Shown piece after piece: positions 6,976 to 15,054 of a stretch of 20,044 nt of DNA. Source of the stretch: JBQTJJ01 sp052387235 (GTDB lineage Bacteria; Actinomycetota; Acidimicrobiia; Acidimicrobiales; GCA-2861595); contig JBQTJJ010000015.1 of assembly GCA_052387235.1 (NCBI GenBank), positions 1-20,044 of the forward strand, read 5' to 3'. Position numbers and translations under genes: made by a program. The notes under the pieces were generated by a model. The model ran no database searches. It saw only the letters and a list, made by a program, of their open reading frames with translations, and was not told the origin of the DNA. Every line of letters begins with the position of its first letter. The first letter of the stretch is position 1.

Positions 6976-8280
6976 ATGGCCGGCAGCCCGGACGACCTGT
7001 TCACCTCGGCCCTGGAGGAGCGCCTGGCCCGCCAGGCGCCGCTGGCGGCCCGCATGCGGCCGCGCTCGGTGGACGAGGTCGTGGGCCAGGACCACCTCCT
7101 CGGCGCCGGCGCGCCGCTGCGGGCGCTCATCCACACCGACCGCATCTCGTCGCTGATCCTGTGGGGACCGCCGGGGACGGGCAAGACCACCCTGGCCCGC
7201 CTCATCGCCGGCGCCACCAGCAAGGAGTTCGTGGCCAAGTCGGCCGTCACCGCCGGCGTGAAGGACGTGCGGGAGGTCATCGAGGACGCCCGCCGGCGCC
7301 TGGCCGAGCACGGCCGCGGCACCATCCTGTTCCTCGACGAGGTCCACCGGTTCAACAAGGCGCAGCAGGACGCCCTGCTGCCGGCGGTGGAGGAGGGGAC
7401 GGTCACCCTCATCGGCGCCACCACCGAGAACCCCTTCTTCGAGGTGAACGCGCCGCTGCTGAGCCGGTCGACCCTGTTCCGGCTGGAGCCGCTCTCCACC
7501 GGCGACCTCCGCCGGGTGGTGGCCCGGGCCCTGGACCACGAGGGCGGCACCGCCACCGACGAGTCCGTCGACTTCCTGGTCGACATCGTGGAGGGCGACG
7601 CCCGGGCCGCCCTCACCACCCTGGAGGTGGCCCTGGCCCTGGCCGGCGAGGGGCCGGTCACCCTGGCCCACGTCGAGGCGGCCCGCAGCGCCCGCGCCAT
7701 CCGCTACGAGACCGACGACCACTACGACGTGGTGAGCGCCTTCATCAAAGCGATCCGCGGCTCCGACCCGGACGCCGGCCTGTACTGGCTGGCCCGGATG
7801 CTGGCGGCGGGGGAGGACGCCCGCTTCATCGCCCGCCGGCTCGTGATCCTGGCCAGCGAGGACGTGGGCATGGCCGACTCCCGCGGACTCCTGGTCGCCG
7901 ACGCCGCGGCCAGGGCCGTGGAGTTCGTGGGCCTGCCCGAAGCCCAGCTCAACCTGGCCCATGCCGTCGTCTACCTGGCCACCGCTCCCAAGTCGAACCG
8001 GGTCGTCACCGCCCTGGGAGCGGCCCGGGACGACGTGCGGGACCGGCCGGCCGGCGCCGTCCCTCCCCACCTGCGGGACTCGCACTACCGCAGCGCCGGG
8101 ACCATCGGCCACGGCGTCGGCTACGACTATCCTCACGACGACCCGAGGGGCTGGACCCCCCAGGAGCACCGGCCGCCCGAGACCTCGGGCCGCGTCTACT
8201 ACCAGCCGTCCTCCCACGGCGAGGAACCGAGGATCGAGGAGCGCATGCGAGCGATGCGGACCGAGAGGGACCCGGAGTGA
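6976..8280 (+). CDS. rarA: Replication-associated recombination AAA+ ATPase RarA/MgsA
   Basis: This 434-residue clamp-loader-like AAA+ protein belongs to the RarA/MgsA/WRNIP1 family and acts at stalled replication forks. The N-terminal region contains RPRSVDEVVGQDHLLG. Walker A is GPPGTGKTT (64-72, K70) and Walker B is LFLDEVHRFN with D121 and E122. Sensor 1 is GATTEN, and the arginine-finger region is LLSRSTLFRLEPL. The C-terminal half carries the family tetramerisation domain, with SAFIKAIRGSDPDAGLYWLARML. Length is normal. The last 60 or so residues are polar and poorly conserved in type. The ATG at 6976 follows aspS by 11 bases; only a weak ribosome binding site is visible. Confidence 0.95.
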   Translation: MAGSPDDLFTSALEERLARQAPLAARMRPRSVDEVVGQDHLLGAGAPLRALIHTDRISSLILWGPPGTGKTTLARLIAGATSKEFVAKSAVTAGVKDVREVIEDARRRLAEHGRGTILFLDEVHRFNKAQQDALLPAVEEGTVTLIGATTENPFFEVNAPLLSRSTLFRLEPLSTGDLRRVVARALDHEGGTATDESVDFLVDIVEGDARAALTTLEVALALAGEGPVTLAHVEAARSARAIRYETDDHYDVVSAFIKAIRGSDPDAGLYWLARMLAAGEDARFIARRLVILASEDVGMADSRGLLVADAAARAVEFVGLPEAQLNLAHAVVYLATAPKSNRVVTALGAARDDVRDRPAGAVPPHLRDSHYRSAGTIGHGVGYDYPHDDPRGWTPQEHRPPETSGRVYYQPSSHGEEPRIEERMRAMRTERDPE

Positions 8281-8281
8281 T

Positions 8282-8295
8282 CCACCTGCAGGTGG
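8282..8295. repeat. 14-bp perfect palindrome between rarA and the DUF948 gene
   Basis: CCACCTGCAGGTGG is fully self-complementary and begins one base after the rarA stop codon. It is short enough to occur by chance in G+C-rich DNA, but it could be a dyad operator. No terminator features are present. Confidence 0.4.
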
Positions 8296-8319
8296 CCAGG
8301 GCCCGGCGCAGGGGGCTCG

Positions 8320-8679
8320 ATGAGCGGCGGTGAGGTCGCGGCCGTCGTGGCCGCCGTCGCCGCCGTCTTCTTGTCGGTGGGGCTGCTCTTCGCCGTCTCC
8401 TCGCTGACCCGCACGCTGCGCACCGTGCGGGGCGCGGTGGAGGAGCTGCGCCGGGAGACGATCCCGCTGCTCACCGACATGCGGGCCACGGTGGAGCAGG
8501 CCAACGCCGAGCTGGCCCGGGTCGACGGTGTCCTGGAGCGGGCCGAGAGCATCGGCACCACCGTCGACTCCGCCTCCCGCCTCGCCTACCTGGCCTTCGG
8601 CAACCCGGTGATCAAGGCCATGGCCCTGGCCGCCGGCACCACCCGGGCGGCGCGCCGGCTCCGCCGGCGCGACAGCTGA
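8320..8679 (+). CDS. DUF948 membrane-anchored coiled-coil protein
   Basis: This small protein of 119 residues has one N-terminal membrane segment (about 5-27, rich in Ala and Val). A heptad-like helical stretch follows (about 30-80: LTRTLRTVRGAVEELRRETIPLLTDMRATVEQANAELARVD), and the C-terminal tail is basic (RRLRRRDS). This matches the DUF948 family, which in streptomycetes sits in the same place just upstream of a DUF6167 gene and alaS. The molecular function is not established. The window shows only that it is a likely inner-membrane protein with a cytoplasmic coiled coil, cotranscribed with its neighbours. Confidence 0.85.
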   Translation: MSGGEVAAVVAAVAAVFLSVGLLFAVSSLTRTLRTVRGAVEELRRETIPLLTDMRATVEQANAELARVDGVLERAESIGTTVDSASRLAYLAFGNPVIKAMALAAGTTRAARRLRRRDS

Positions 8680-8689
8680 GGACGGCGGG

Positions 8690-8935
8690 TTGCTCAAGCG
8701 CCTGTTCTGGTTGCTGGTCGGCGTGGGGTTCGGCTTCGGCATGAGCTTCTGGGTGACCCGCCTGGTCCGGGGGAAGGTGGCGAAGCTGTCGCCCGAGCAC
8801 GTGTCCAACGAGCTGGCGCGGGCGCTCAGGGACTTCGGCAAGGACCTGCGGGCCGCCGTGTCCGAGGGGGCCGAGGCCATGCGGGCCCGTGAAGCCGAGC
8901 TGCGGGAGCAGGTGGAATCATCGCCGTCGGCCTGA
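8690..8935 (+). CDS. Small membrane protein, DUF6167-like
   Basis: This 81-residue protein has an N-terminal hydrophobic segment (about 5-25, FWLLVGVGFGFGMSFWV) and a charged helical C-terminus ending in EAELREQVE. Size, shape and position between the DUF948 gene and alaS match the DUF6167 family of streptomycetes, although sequence similarity cannot be tested here. The start is TTG at 8690, with a weak GGACGGCGGG purine stretch upstream; no ATG gives a comparable protein. Function is unknown. Its stop codon lies inside the hairpin at 8921-8941. Confidence 0.78.
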   Translation: MLKRLFWLLVGVGFGFGMSFWVTRLVRGKVAKLSPEHVSNELARALRDFGKDLRAAVSEGAEAMRAREAELREQVESSPSA

Positions 8936-8941
8936 CGGCGA
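8921..8941 (+). terminator. Hairpin over the end of the DUF6167-like gene
   Basis: Positions 8921-8928 pair perfectly with 8934-8941 (8 bp, G+C-rich) around a 5-base loop. The hairpin overlaps the stop codon of the small gene and precedes the putative alaS -10 box by 5 bases. There is no T-run, so it is at best a U-less terminator or an attenuating structure. Confidence 0.4.
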
Positions 8942-8946
8942 CTCGG

Positions 8947-8952
8947 TAGTCT
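8947..8952 (+). promoter_or_regulatory. Candidate -10 box for alaS
   Basis: TAGTCT fits TANNNT and ends 10 bases before the alaS ATG. Transcription would start within a few bases of the start codon. The 10-base gap has no Shine-Dalgarno, so a leaderless or near-leaderless mRNA is likely. No clear -35 is seen. Confidence 0.45.
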
Positions 8953-8962
8953 GGCCACCCGC

Positions 8963-11539
8963 ATGGATGCCCAGTCCCTCCGCCTGGTCTTCACCCAGTT
9001 CTTCGTCGACCGGGGCCACACCCTGGTGCCGTCGTCCGGGCTGATCCCGCACCACCCGCGGGCCCCGCTGTTCACCAACGCCGGCATGAACCAGTTCCTG
9101 CCCGTGTTCCTGGGCGAGGAGCCGCCGCCGTACCCGCGGGCCACGTCGGTCCAGAAGTGCGTCCGCATCATGGGCAAGCACGACGACATCGACAACATCG
9201 GCATCAGCCGCCGCCATGTCACCTTCTTCGAGATGCTGGGCAACTTCAGCCTCGGCGACTACTTCAAGTCCGACGCCATCCCCTTCGCCTGGGAGCTGGT
9301 CACCGAGGGGTTCGGCCTCGACCCCGAGCGCCTGTGGGTCACGGTCCACCTCGACGACGACGAGGCGGCCGACATCTGGCGCGACGCCGTTGGCCTCCCG
9401 GCCGAGCGGATCCAGCGCCTGGGCGGCGACAACTTCTGGGAGATGGGCGAGACCGGCCCGTGCGGGCCGTGCTCGGAGATCTTCTACGACAAGGGCGACG
9501 CCTACGGCGCCCCCGGCGGCCCGGGCGGCGGCGGGGGCGAAGAGCGCTTCGTGGAGTTCTGGAACCTGGTGTTCATGCAGTACGACCGCCAGGCCGACGG
9601 CGCCCTGCACGACCTTCCCCGCCGCAACATCGACACCGGGCTCGGCTTCGAGCGCACCCTCGGCATCCTCCAGCAGGTCGACTCCGTGTTCGACACCGAC
9701 GTCCTGCGCCCCCTCGTCGCCGCCGCCTCCGCGGCCACGGGCCATGCCTACGGGGCCGACGAGCGGGCCGACGTCGCCCTGCGCATCCTGGCCGACCACG
9801 CCCGCACCATGAGCTTCCTGGTGAGCGACGGCGTCTACCCCTCGAACGAGGGCCGGGGCTACGTCCTGCGCCGCATCATCCGCCGGGCCGTGCGCCAGGC
9901 CTTCCAGCTCGGGGTGGAGCGGCCGGTCACGCCCCACATGGTGCGGGCCACGGTCGACCTGATGGGCGAGGCGTACCCGGAGCTGGCCCGCAACGCCGAC
10001 TTCGTGACCGACATCGTGGAGCGGGAGGAGGCCCGGTTCCGCCAGACGCTCCGCCACGGCCTCTCCGCCCTGGACTCCGCCCTGGAGGACGCCTCCGAGG
10101 TCCCCGGCGCCGTCGCCTTCCAGCTGCACGACACCTTCGGGTTCCCGATCGAGCTCACCCGCGAGATCGCGGCCGAGCGCCAGGCCACGGTGGACGACGC
10201 CGGCTTCAAGGAGGCCATGGAGGACCAGCGCCGGCGGGCCCGAGCCGACCGGGCCGCCGCCTCCTCCGATGCCGTGAGCCGCGACTACCGCGAGCTGCTG
10301 GACCAGTTCGGCACCACCGACTTCACGGGGTACGGCGAGTACGAGACGCCGGCGAGGGTGCTGGCCGTCCTGCCCGGTGCCGACGGCACGGTGGAGGTCT
10401 TCCTCGACCGCACCCCCTTCTACGCCGAGAGCGGCGGCCAGGTGGGCGACACCGGGTTCATCGTCACCGAGCGGGGCCGGGCCCAGGTGCTCGACACCAC
10501 TGCGCCCCTGCCCGGCCTGCACCGCCACACCGCCCGCGTCGTCGAGGGTGAGCTGGAGGCGGGCCTCGAGGCGGTGGCATCCATCGACGCCGGCCGGCGG
10601 GACGCCATCCGCCGCAACCACACCGGTACCCACCTCCTGCACTGGGGACTGCGGGAGGTGCTCGGCGTCCATGTCAAGCAGCAGGGTTCGCTGGTGGCGC
10701 CCGACCACCTCCGCTTCGACTTCAGCAACTTCGGGCCGGTGGAGCAGGCCGAGCTCGACAAGGTCGAGGCCATGGTGAACGAGCACATCCTCGCCAACGA
10801 GCCCGTGCGCGCCTACGAGACCTCCAAGGCCCAGGCCGAGAAGCTCGGGGCCGTGGCGTTCTTCGGCGACAAGTACGGCGAGTTCGTGCGGGTGGTGGAG
10901 GCCGGCTCCCGCTCCATGGAGTTGTGCGGTGGTACCCACGTCGGGGCCCTGGGAATGATCGGGCCCGTGAAGGTGCTGTCCGAGAGCTCCATCGGGTCCA
11001 ACCTGCGGCGCATCACCGCCCTCACCGGCACCGGCACCCTGGAGCGGGCCCGCACCGACCAGCAGCTCCTGGCCCGGGTGGCCGACATGCTCCGCGCCGA
11101 ACCCCGGGAGGCTCCCGGCGCGTTGGAACGGGTGCTGGCCCACCAGCGGGAGCTGGAGGCCGAGCTGCGGGCCCTGCGCGCCCAGGCCGCGGCGGGGGAG
11201 GCGGCCCGCCTGGCGGCCGCGGCCGAGGGCGGGGTGGTGGTGGCGCGCCGGGACGGCCTGGCGGCCGACCAGCTGCGGGAGCTGGCGCTCACGATCCGTC
11301 GCGAGCCCGGGATGCGGGCCGTGGCCCTCATCGGGTCGCCCGACGGGGCCCGGGTGGCGCTGGTGGCCGCCGTCACCCCCGACTCCGGTCTCGATGCCTC
11401 GTCCCTCCTCTCCGAGCCGGCCCGGCTGGTGGGTGGGGGCGGCGGCGGAAAGGGCGACGTGGCCATGGCCGGCGGGAAGGACGTGAGCCGCATCGACGTC
11501 GCCCTGGGGGTGCTGCGGGCCACCCTGGGCGCGGCATGA
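8963..11539 (+). CDS. alaS: Alanine-tRNA ligase
   Basis: This 858-residue class II synthetase charges tRNA-Ala and edits mischarged Ser and Gly. The N-terminal catalytic domain (about 1-235) contains FTNAGMNQFLPVFLG and the conserved GPCGPCSEIFYD. The tRNA-recognition domain follows to about 450. The editing domain carries HTGTH (H553, H557) and the zinc-binding CGGTH (C655, H659). The C-terminal DHHA1-like domain ends with a glycine-rich GGGGGGKGDVAMAGG. Length is normal for the family. The start ATG at 8963 is set by the conserved N-terminus (MDAQSLRLVFTQFFVDRGH). The stop overlaps the ruvX start in an ATGA, so alaS and ruvX are translationally coupled. Confidence 0.97.
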   Translation: MDAQSLRLVFTQFFVDRGHTLVPSSGLIPHHPRAPLFTNAGMNQFLPVFLGEEPPPYPRATSVQKCVRIMGKHDDIDNIGISRRHVTFFEMLGNFSLGDYFKSDAIPFAWELVTEGFGLDPERLWVTVHLDDDEAADIWRDAVGLPAERIQRLGGDNFWEMGETGPCGPCSEIFYDKGDAYGAPGGPGGGGGEERFVEFWNLVFMQYDRQADGALHDLPRRNIDTGLGFERTLGILQQVDSVFDTDVLRPLVAAASAATGHAYGADERADVALRILADHARTMSFLVSDGVYPSNEGRGYVLRRIIRRAVRQAFQLGVERPVTPHMVRATVDLMGEAYPELARNADFVTDIVEREEARFRQTLRHGLSALDSALEDASEVPGAVAFQLHDTFGFPIELTREIAAERQATVDDAGFKEAMEDQRRRARADRAAASSDAVSRDYRELLDQFGTTDFTGYGEYETPARVLAVLPGADGTVEVFLDRTPFYAESGGQVGDTGFIVTERGRAQVLDTTAPLPGLHRHTARVVEGELEAGLEAVASIDAGRRDAIRRNHTGTHLLHWGLREVLGVHVKQQGSLVAPDHLRFDFSNFGPVEQAELDKVEAMVNEHILANEPVRAYETSKAQAEKLGAVAFFGDKYGEFVRVVEAGSRSMELCGGTHVGALGMIGPVKVLSESSIGSNLRRITALTGTGTLERARTDQQLLARVADMLRAEPREAPGALERVLAHQRELEAELRALRAQAAAGEAARLAAAAEGGVVVARRDGLAADQLRELALTIRREPGMRAVALIGSPDGARVALVAAVTPDSGLDASSLLSEPARLVGGGGGGKGDVAMAGGKDVSRIDVALGVLRATLGAA

Positions 11540-11952
11540 GGGTGCTCGGTCTCGACCTCGGCAGCAGGCGGATAGGGGTGGCGGTCAGCGACGCCACCGG
11601 CACGCTGGCCTCGCCCCACGGGGTGGTCGAGCGCAGCGGGGACCCCGCCGCCGACCACCGGCGCCTGGCCGAGCTGGTCATCGAGCTGGGGGCCGAGCGG
11701 GTGGTGGTGGGGCTGCCGCTGTCGATGAGCGGCGAATCCGGTCCGGCGGCCCGGGCCGCGGCGGAGGAGGCGGGCCAGCTGGCCGCGCTGCTCCCGGTGG
11801 CGGTGGACACCTACGACGAGCGCCTCACCACCGTCTCGGCCCGGCGCGCCCTGCGCAGCGGCGGCACCCGGGACAGGCAGCAGCGGCGCGTGATCGACCA
11901 GGCGGCGGCGGCCGTGATGCTCCAGGCCTGGCTCGACGGCCGGCCGAGATGA
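11536..11952 (+). CDS. ruvX: RuvX/YqgF, Holliday junction resolvase-like RNase H-fold protein
   Basis: This 138-residue protein of the YqgF family was first proposed as an alternative Holliday junction resolvase and is linked to 16S rRNA maturation in E. coli. The RNase H-fold first strand with its catalytic aspartate is in GLDLGSRRIGVAVSD. VVVGLPLSMSGESGPAA and YDERLTTVSA follow, and the C-terminal acidic residue is in VIDQAAAAVMLQ. The ATG overlaps the alaS stop, and its own stop overlaps the mltG start (ATGA again), as is usual in actinobacteria. Confidence 0.93.
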   Translation: MRVLGLDLGSRRIGVAVSDATGTLASPHGVVERSGDPAADHRRLAELVIELGAERVVVGLPLSMSGESGPAARAAAEEAGQLAALLPVAVDTYDERLTTVSARRALRSGGTRDRQQRRVIDQAAAAVMLQAWLDGRPR

Positions 11953-13019
11953 GCGACCTGTACGAGCCGATGCCGGCGCCGGCCGGGCCGTGGGGGCGCC
12001 GGGTGGCCATCGCCGCCGCCGTCGTGGTCGTCCTCGGCCTGGTGGGCGCCGGCGCCGGCTTCGTCTACTTCCAGAGCCAGGTCGACCCGTCGGGCCCGGC
12101 CGGGCCCGAGGTCACGGTCGACATCCCCCAGGGCTCCTCCACCCAGCGCATCGCAGCCATCCTCGCGGCCGAGAACGTGGTCAGCAACGCCCGCAACTTC
12201 CGCCTCTACCTCAAGGTGAAGGGCAGCGGCCCCTTCCAGGCCGGGTCCTACACCCTGCGGGAGCGGTCGTCGTTCGACGACGTGATCGCGGCCCTGGAGA
12301 AGGGCCCGAAGCTCACCTTCCAGCGCCTCACCGTGCCCGAGGGCCTCACCATCAAACAGGTCGCCGAGCGGGTGGGGAAGCTGCCGGGGCGCTCGGCCGA
12401 GAAGTTCCTGGCCGTGGTGCAGAGCGGCGAGGTCCGCTCGAAGTACCAGCCGCCCGGCAGCACCAACCTCGAGGGCCTCCTGTTCCCCGACACGTACAAC
12501 TTCGAGCCCAAGGACGACGAGAAGACCATTCTCCGGCGCATGGTGCAGGCGTTCGAGACCGCGGCCGCCGAGGCCGGCATCGACGGCGTGGCCGAGGGCG
12601 GACTGGTCGACCCCTACCAGGCCGTCATCGTGGCCTCCCTGGTCGAACGCGAGGCGCGGGTGGCCGAGGAGCGGGGGAAGGTCGCACGGGTGATCTACAA
12701 CCGCCTGGAGAAGAAGATGCTGCTCCAGGTGGACGCCACCGTGATCTACGCCCTGGGCCGGACGGGGGAGAAGGGGCTCCGGGTCCTCAACAAGGACCTG
12801 GAGGTGGACTCGCCCTACAACACCTACAGGCACCCGGGCCTGCCGCCGGCCCCCATCGCCTCGCCGGGTCTGTCGACGCTGAAGGCGGCGGTGAACCCCA
12901 CCGCCGGCCCGTGGCTCTACTACGTGGTGGTGGCCGAGGACGGCAGCCACGCCTTCGCCACCACCCTCGCCGAGCACAACCGCAACATCGCCGCCGCCCG
13001 GGCCGCGGGGGTCCGCTGA
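11949..13019 (+). CDS. mltG: Endolytic murein transglycosylase MltG (YceG-like)
   Basis: This 356-residue inner-membrane peptidoglycan lytic transglycosylase is thought to cleave nascent glycan strands. A short cytoplasmic N-terminus is followed by one membrane segment (about 18-40: RRVAIAAAVVVVLGLVGAGAGFVYF). A LysM-like subdomain (about 55-110) comes next, then the YceG catalytic domain. The catalytic glutamate is E233 in ASLVEREA, and the strongly conserved RVIYNRL and DATVIYALG lie downstream. The C-terminal conserved block is PYNTYRHPGLPPAPIASPG. Length is normal. The start overlaps the ruvX stop. Confidence 0.95.
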   Translation: MSDLYEPMPAPAGPWGRRVAIAAAVVVVLGLVGAGAGFVYFQSQVDPSGPAGPEVTVDIPQGSSTQRIAAILAAENVVSNARNFRLYLKVKGSGPFQAGSYTLRERSSFDDVIAALEKGPKLTFQRLTVPEGLTIKQVAERVGKLPGRSAEKFLAVVQSGEVRSKYQPPGSTNLEGLLFPDTYNFEPKDDEKTILRRMVQAFETAAAEAGIDGVAEGGLVDPYQAVIVASLVEREARVAEERGKVARVIYNRLEKKMLLQVDATVIYALGRTGEKGLRVLNKDLEVDSPYNTYRHPGLPPAPIASPGLSTLKAAVNPTAGPWLYYVVVAEDGSHAFATTLAEHNRNIAAARAAGVR

Positions 13020-13081
13020 CCGAGCGGCCCGAGGGGCGGGCGAACGCCCCGGGCCGGGCCTGGCCCACCGCCGCCACCCGC

Positions 13082-13891
13082 GTGGCGGCCGTGATCGGGC
13101 ATCCGATCGGCCACTCACTGTCACCCGTCCTCCACAACGCCGCCTTCGCCGCCACCGGGCTGGACTGGGCCTACCTGGCCTTCGACGTCCCGGCCGGCTC
13201 GGCGCCGGCCGCCCTCGAGGGCATGCGCGCCTTCGGCATCGACGGCCTGTCCGTCACCACACCCCACAAGGACGCCGTGGCCCGTCTGGTGGACCGCCGC
13301 TCGCCCACGGCCTCCCGGCTGGGGGCGGTGAACACCGTGGTCCGGTCCGGCGACGAGCTGGTGGGGGAGAGCACGGACGGCCCCGGCTTCCTCGCGGCCG
13401 TACGCCTCGACCACGGCTTCGACCCGGCCGGTCGCAGGTGCCTGGTCCGGGGCTCCGGTGGGGCGGCCCGGGCCGTCGTCCTGGCCCTGGCCGGAGCCGG
13501 GGCGGCTGAGGTGGTGGTCGTGCCGGGCCGCTCCGTCGGCAGGGCCGAGGTGGCGGCGGAACTGGCCGGCCCGGTCGGCCGGGTGGGCGGTCCGGACGAC
13601 GTCGCCGGCGCCGACCTGGTGGTGAACGCCACCACCCTGGGCATGGCCGGATCGGACCCGGAGTGGCCCGTCGACCCGCGCCTGCTCCGGCCCGGTCACC
13701 TGGTGGTCGACATCGTCTACCCCGAGACGCCCTTCGTCGTGGCAGCCCGGGAGCGGGGTGCCACCGCCAGCGCCGGGCTCGGCATGCTCCTCCATCAGGC
13801 GGCCGCCGCCTTCCGCCTCTGGACCGGCCATGACGCCCCCCTCGAGGCCATGTCGGCCGCCGCCCTCGGAGCCTTGACCCACCCCGATTGA
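13082..13891 (+). CDS. aroE: Shikimate dehydrogenase
   Basis: This enzyme reduces 3-dehydroshikimate to shikimate with NADPH in aromatic amino acid synthesis. Visible motifs are the shikimate-binding IGHSLSPVLHNAAF, the catalytic lysine in SVTTPHKDAV, the aspartate in ESTDGPGF, a glycine loop RGSGGAARAV for the cofactor, and the C-terminal glutamine in GLGMLLHQAAAAF. The start is unsure. GTG at 13082 gives 269 residues, a normal length, but starts immediately at the first strand and has no ribosome binding site. The only upstream alternative near the mltG stop is CTG at 13016, which would add 22 residues. Coupling to mltG is likely either way. Confidence 0.9.
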   Translation: MAAVIGHPIGHSLSPVLHNAAFAATGLDWAYLAFDVPAGSAPAALEGMRAFGIDGLSVTTPHKDAVARLVDRRSPTASRLGAVNTVVRSGDELVGESTDGPGFLAAVRLDHGFDPAGRRCLVRGSGGAARAVVLALAGAGAAEVVVVPGRSVGRAEVAAELAGPVGRVGGPDDVAGADLVVNATTLGMAGSDPEWPVDPRLLRPGHLVVDIVYPETPFVVAARERGATASAGLGMLLHQAAAAFRLWTGHDAPLEAMSAAALGALTHPD

Positions 13892-13950
13892 AGTTGCGTC
13901 CGATTGGTGCCGATGAAGAATCGGTCCACATTCGTCACCGGAGGTCGAGG

Positions 13951-14991
13951 GTGTCGCTGCAAGGAACGCTGGAGACGATCCCCCTCTCGGACGTGCTGTC
14001 GCTCCTGGCCGCCACCAAGAAGTCGGGCGAGCTGCGGGTCAGCGGCAACAGGGGCGAGGGACGGCTGTGGATCGACGCCGGCAAGGTCGTCGGCGCCGAC
14101 GTGCCACGGGCCGCCACCCCGGTGGACGCCGTGTTCGAGCTGCTGCGCCTGCCATCCGGCACGTTCGCCTTCGAGAGCGGGACTCCCGCACCGTCGCCGG
14201 GCCAGCCCAGCTCCGTGGAAGCGCTCCTCACCGAGGCCAGGGGCCGGCTGGACGTGTGGAAATCGATCGAGGCCGTGGTGCCGTCCACCCGCTGCCTGGT
14301 GGGCCTGACCCCCGAGCTCGGGTCCGACAGCGTCACCGTGTCCCGCGACCAGTGGAAGCAGCTGGTCTCGGTGGCCGCAGGCGGCGACGTGTTGGCCGTC
14401 ATGGAGCGCCTGGGCGTGGGCGAGTTCGAGGCCTCCCGCACCGTCAAGGAGCTGGTCGACGCCGGCCTGGCCAAGGTGGCGCCGGCCCCGGCCCGCACGC
14501 AGCCCGAGGCCGCCCCGCCCGCGCCCCGGCCGCCGTCCAGGCAGGCCGATACCGGCAGCGCCGGCCCGCGCCCGCCGTCCCAGACGCCCGCCGGGCCGAT
14601 GGCCCGGCGGTTCCCGGCCGCCGGCTCGCACCTTCCGGCCTCCACGGCTCCCGCCCGCCCGCCCGCCACCGCACCGGCTGCGGCGGGCACGACGACCCCG
14701 CCCCGCCGGCAGCCGGCCGCCATCCCGGCGCCGGCCCGGACCGAGCCCCGCCAGTCCCCCTCTCCGGTGGCCAGCCGGGAGGAGGCCGAGGAGCTCGTCC
14801 ACCAGCTGGCGTCCCTGAGCCAGGGTCCGGGCGCCGGCGGCGCCGACCAGGGCCAGGCGGTGGCATCCGAGACCGGGTCCACCCCCCCGGCGCTCGCGGC
14901 CAAGACGCCGGCCACACCCGCCGGTTCGCCCGAGGAGGAGCCGATCAACCGCGGCATGCTCCTCAAGTTCCTCTCGTCGGTCCGTCCCTAG
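13951..14991 (+). CDS. DUF4388 (PATAN) domain protein, probable pilus motor regulator
   Basis: This 346-residue protein begins with a DUF4388/PATAN domain: LQGTLETIPLSDVLSLLAATKKSGELRV, then GRLWIDAGKVVGADV and the following helix (to about 110). A helical region (about 115-172) contains VLAVMERLGVGEFEASRTVKELVDAGL. Next come a long Pro/Ala/Arg-rich disordered linker (about 174-275), a short helix (REEAEELVHQLASL) and a C-terminal tail ending INRGMLLKFLSSVRP. The GTG at 13951 is chosen because GGAGG lies at 13940-13944 and the domain begins there. A TTG at 13888 in the same frame would add 21 unconserved residues. There is no receiver domain. Cyanobacterial PATAN regulators bind the PilB motor; encoded just before pilB, this one may do something similar (inference). 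Confidence 0.85.
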   Translation: MSLQGTLETIPLSDVLSLLAATKKSGELRVSGNRGEGRLWIDAGKVVGADVPRAATPVDAVFELLRLPSGTFAFESGTPAPSPGQPSSVEALLTEARGRLDVWKSIEAVVPSTRCLVGLTPELGSDSVTVSRDQWKQLVSVAAGGDVLAVMERLGVGEFEASRTVKELVDAGLAKVAPAPARTQPEAAPPAPRPPSRQADTGSAGPRPPSQTPAGPMARRFPAAGSHLPASTAPARPPATAPAAAGTTTPPRRQPAAIPAPARTEPRQSPSPVASREEAEELVHQLASLSQGPGAGGADQGQAVASETGSTPPALAAKTPATPAGSPEEEPINRGMLLKFLSSVRP

Positions 14992-15054
14992 CCGACAGGG
15001 CGCGTCCCTGCGCCGCCCAGAGGCGCGAGACTTGACCGGAGTGACGGTCCGCTG

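Noticed and set aside
13888..13950. TTG start for the DUF4388 gene
   Set aside because: GGAGG at 13940-13944 is well spaced for GTG 13951, and the family domain begins there.
14992..15054. Small hairpins (14996-15010 and 15010-15026) before pilB
   Set aside because: Stems of 5 bp in G+C-rich DNA are expected by chance and no T-run or promoter accompanies them.
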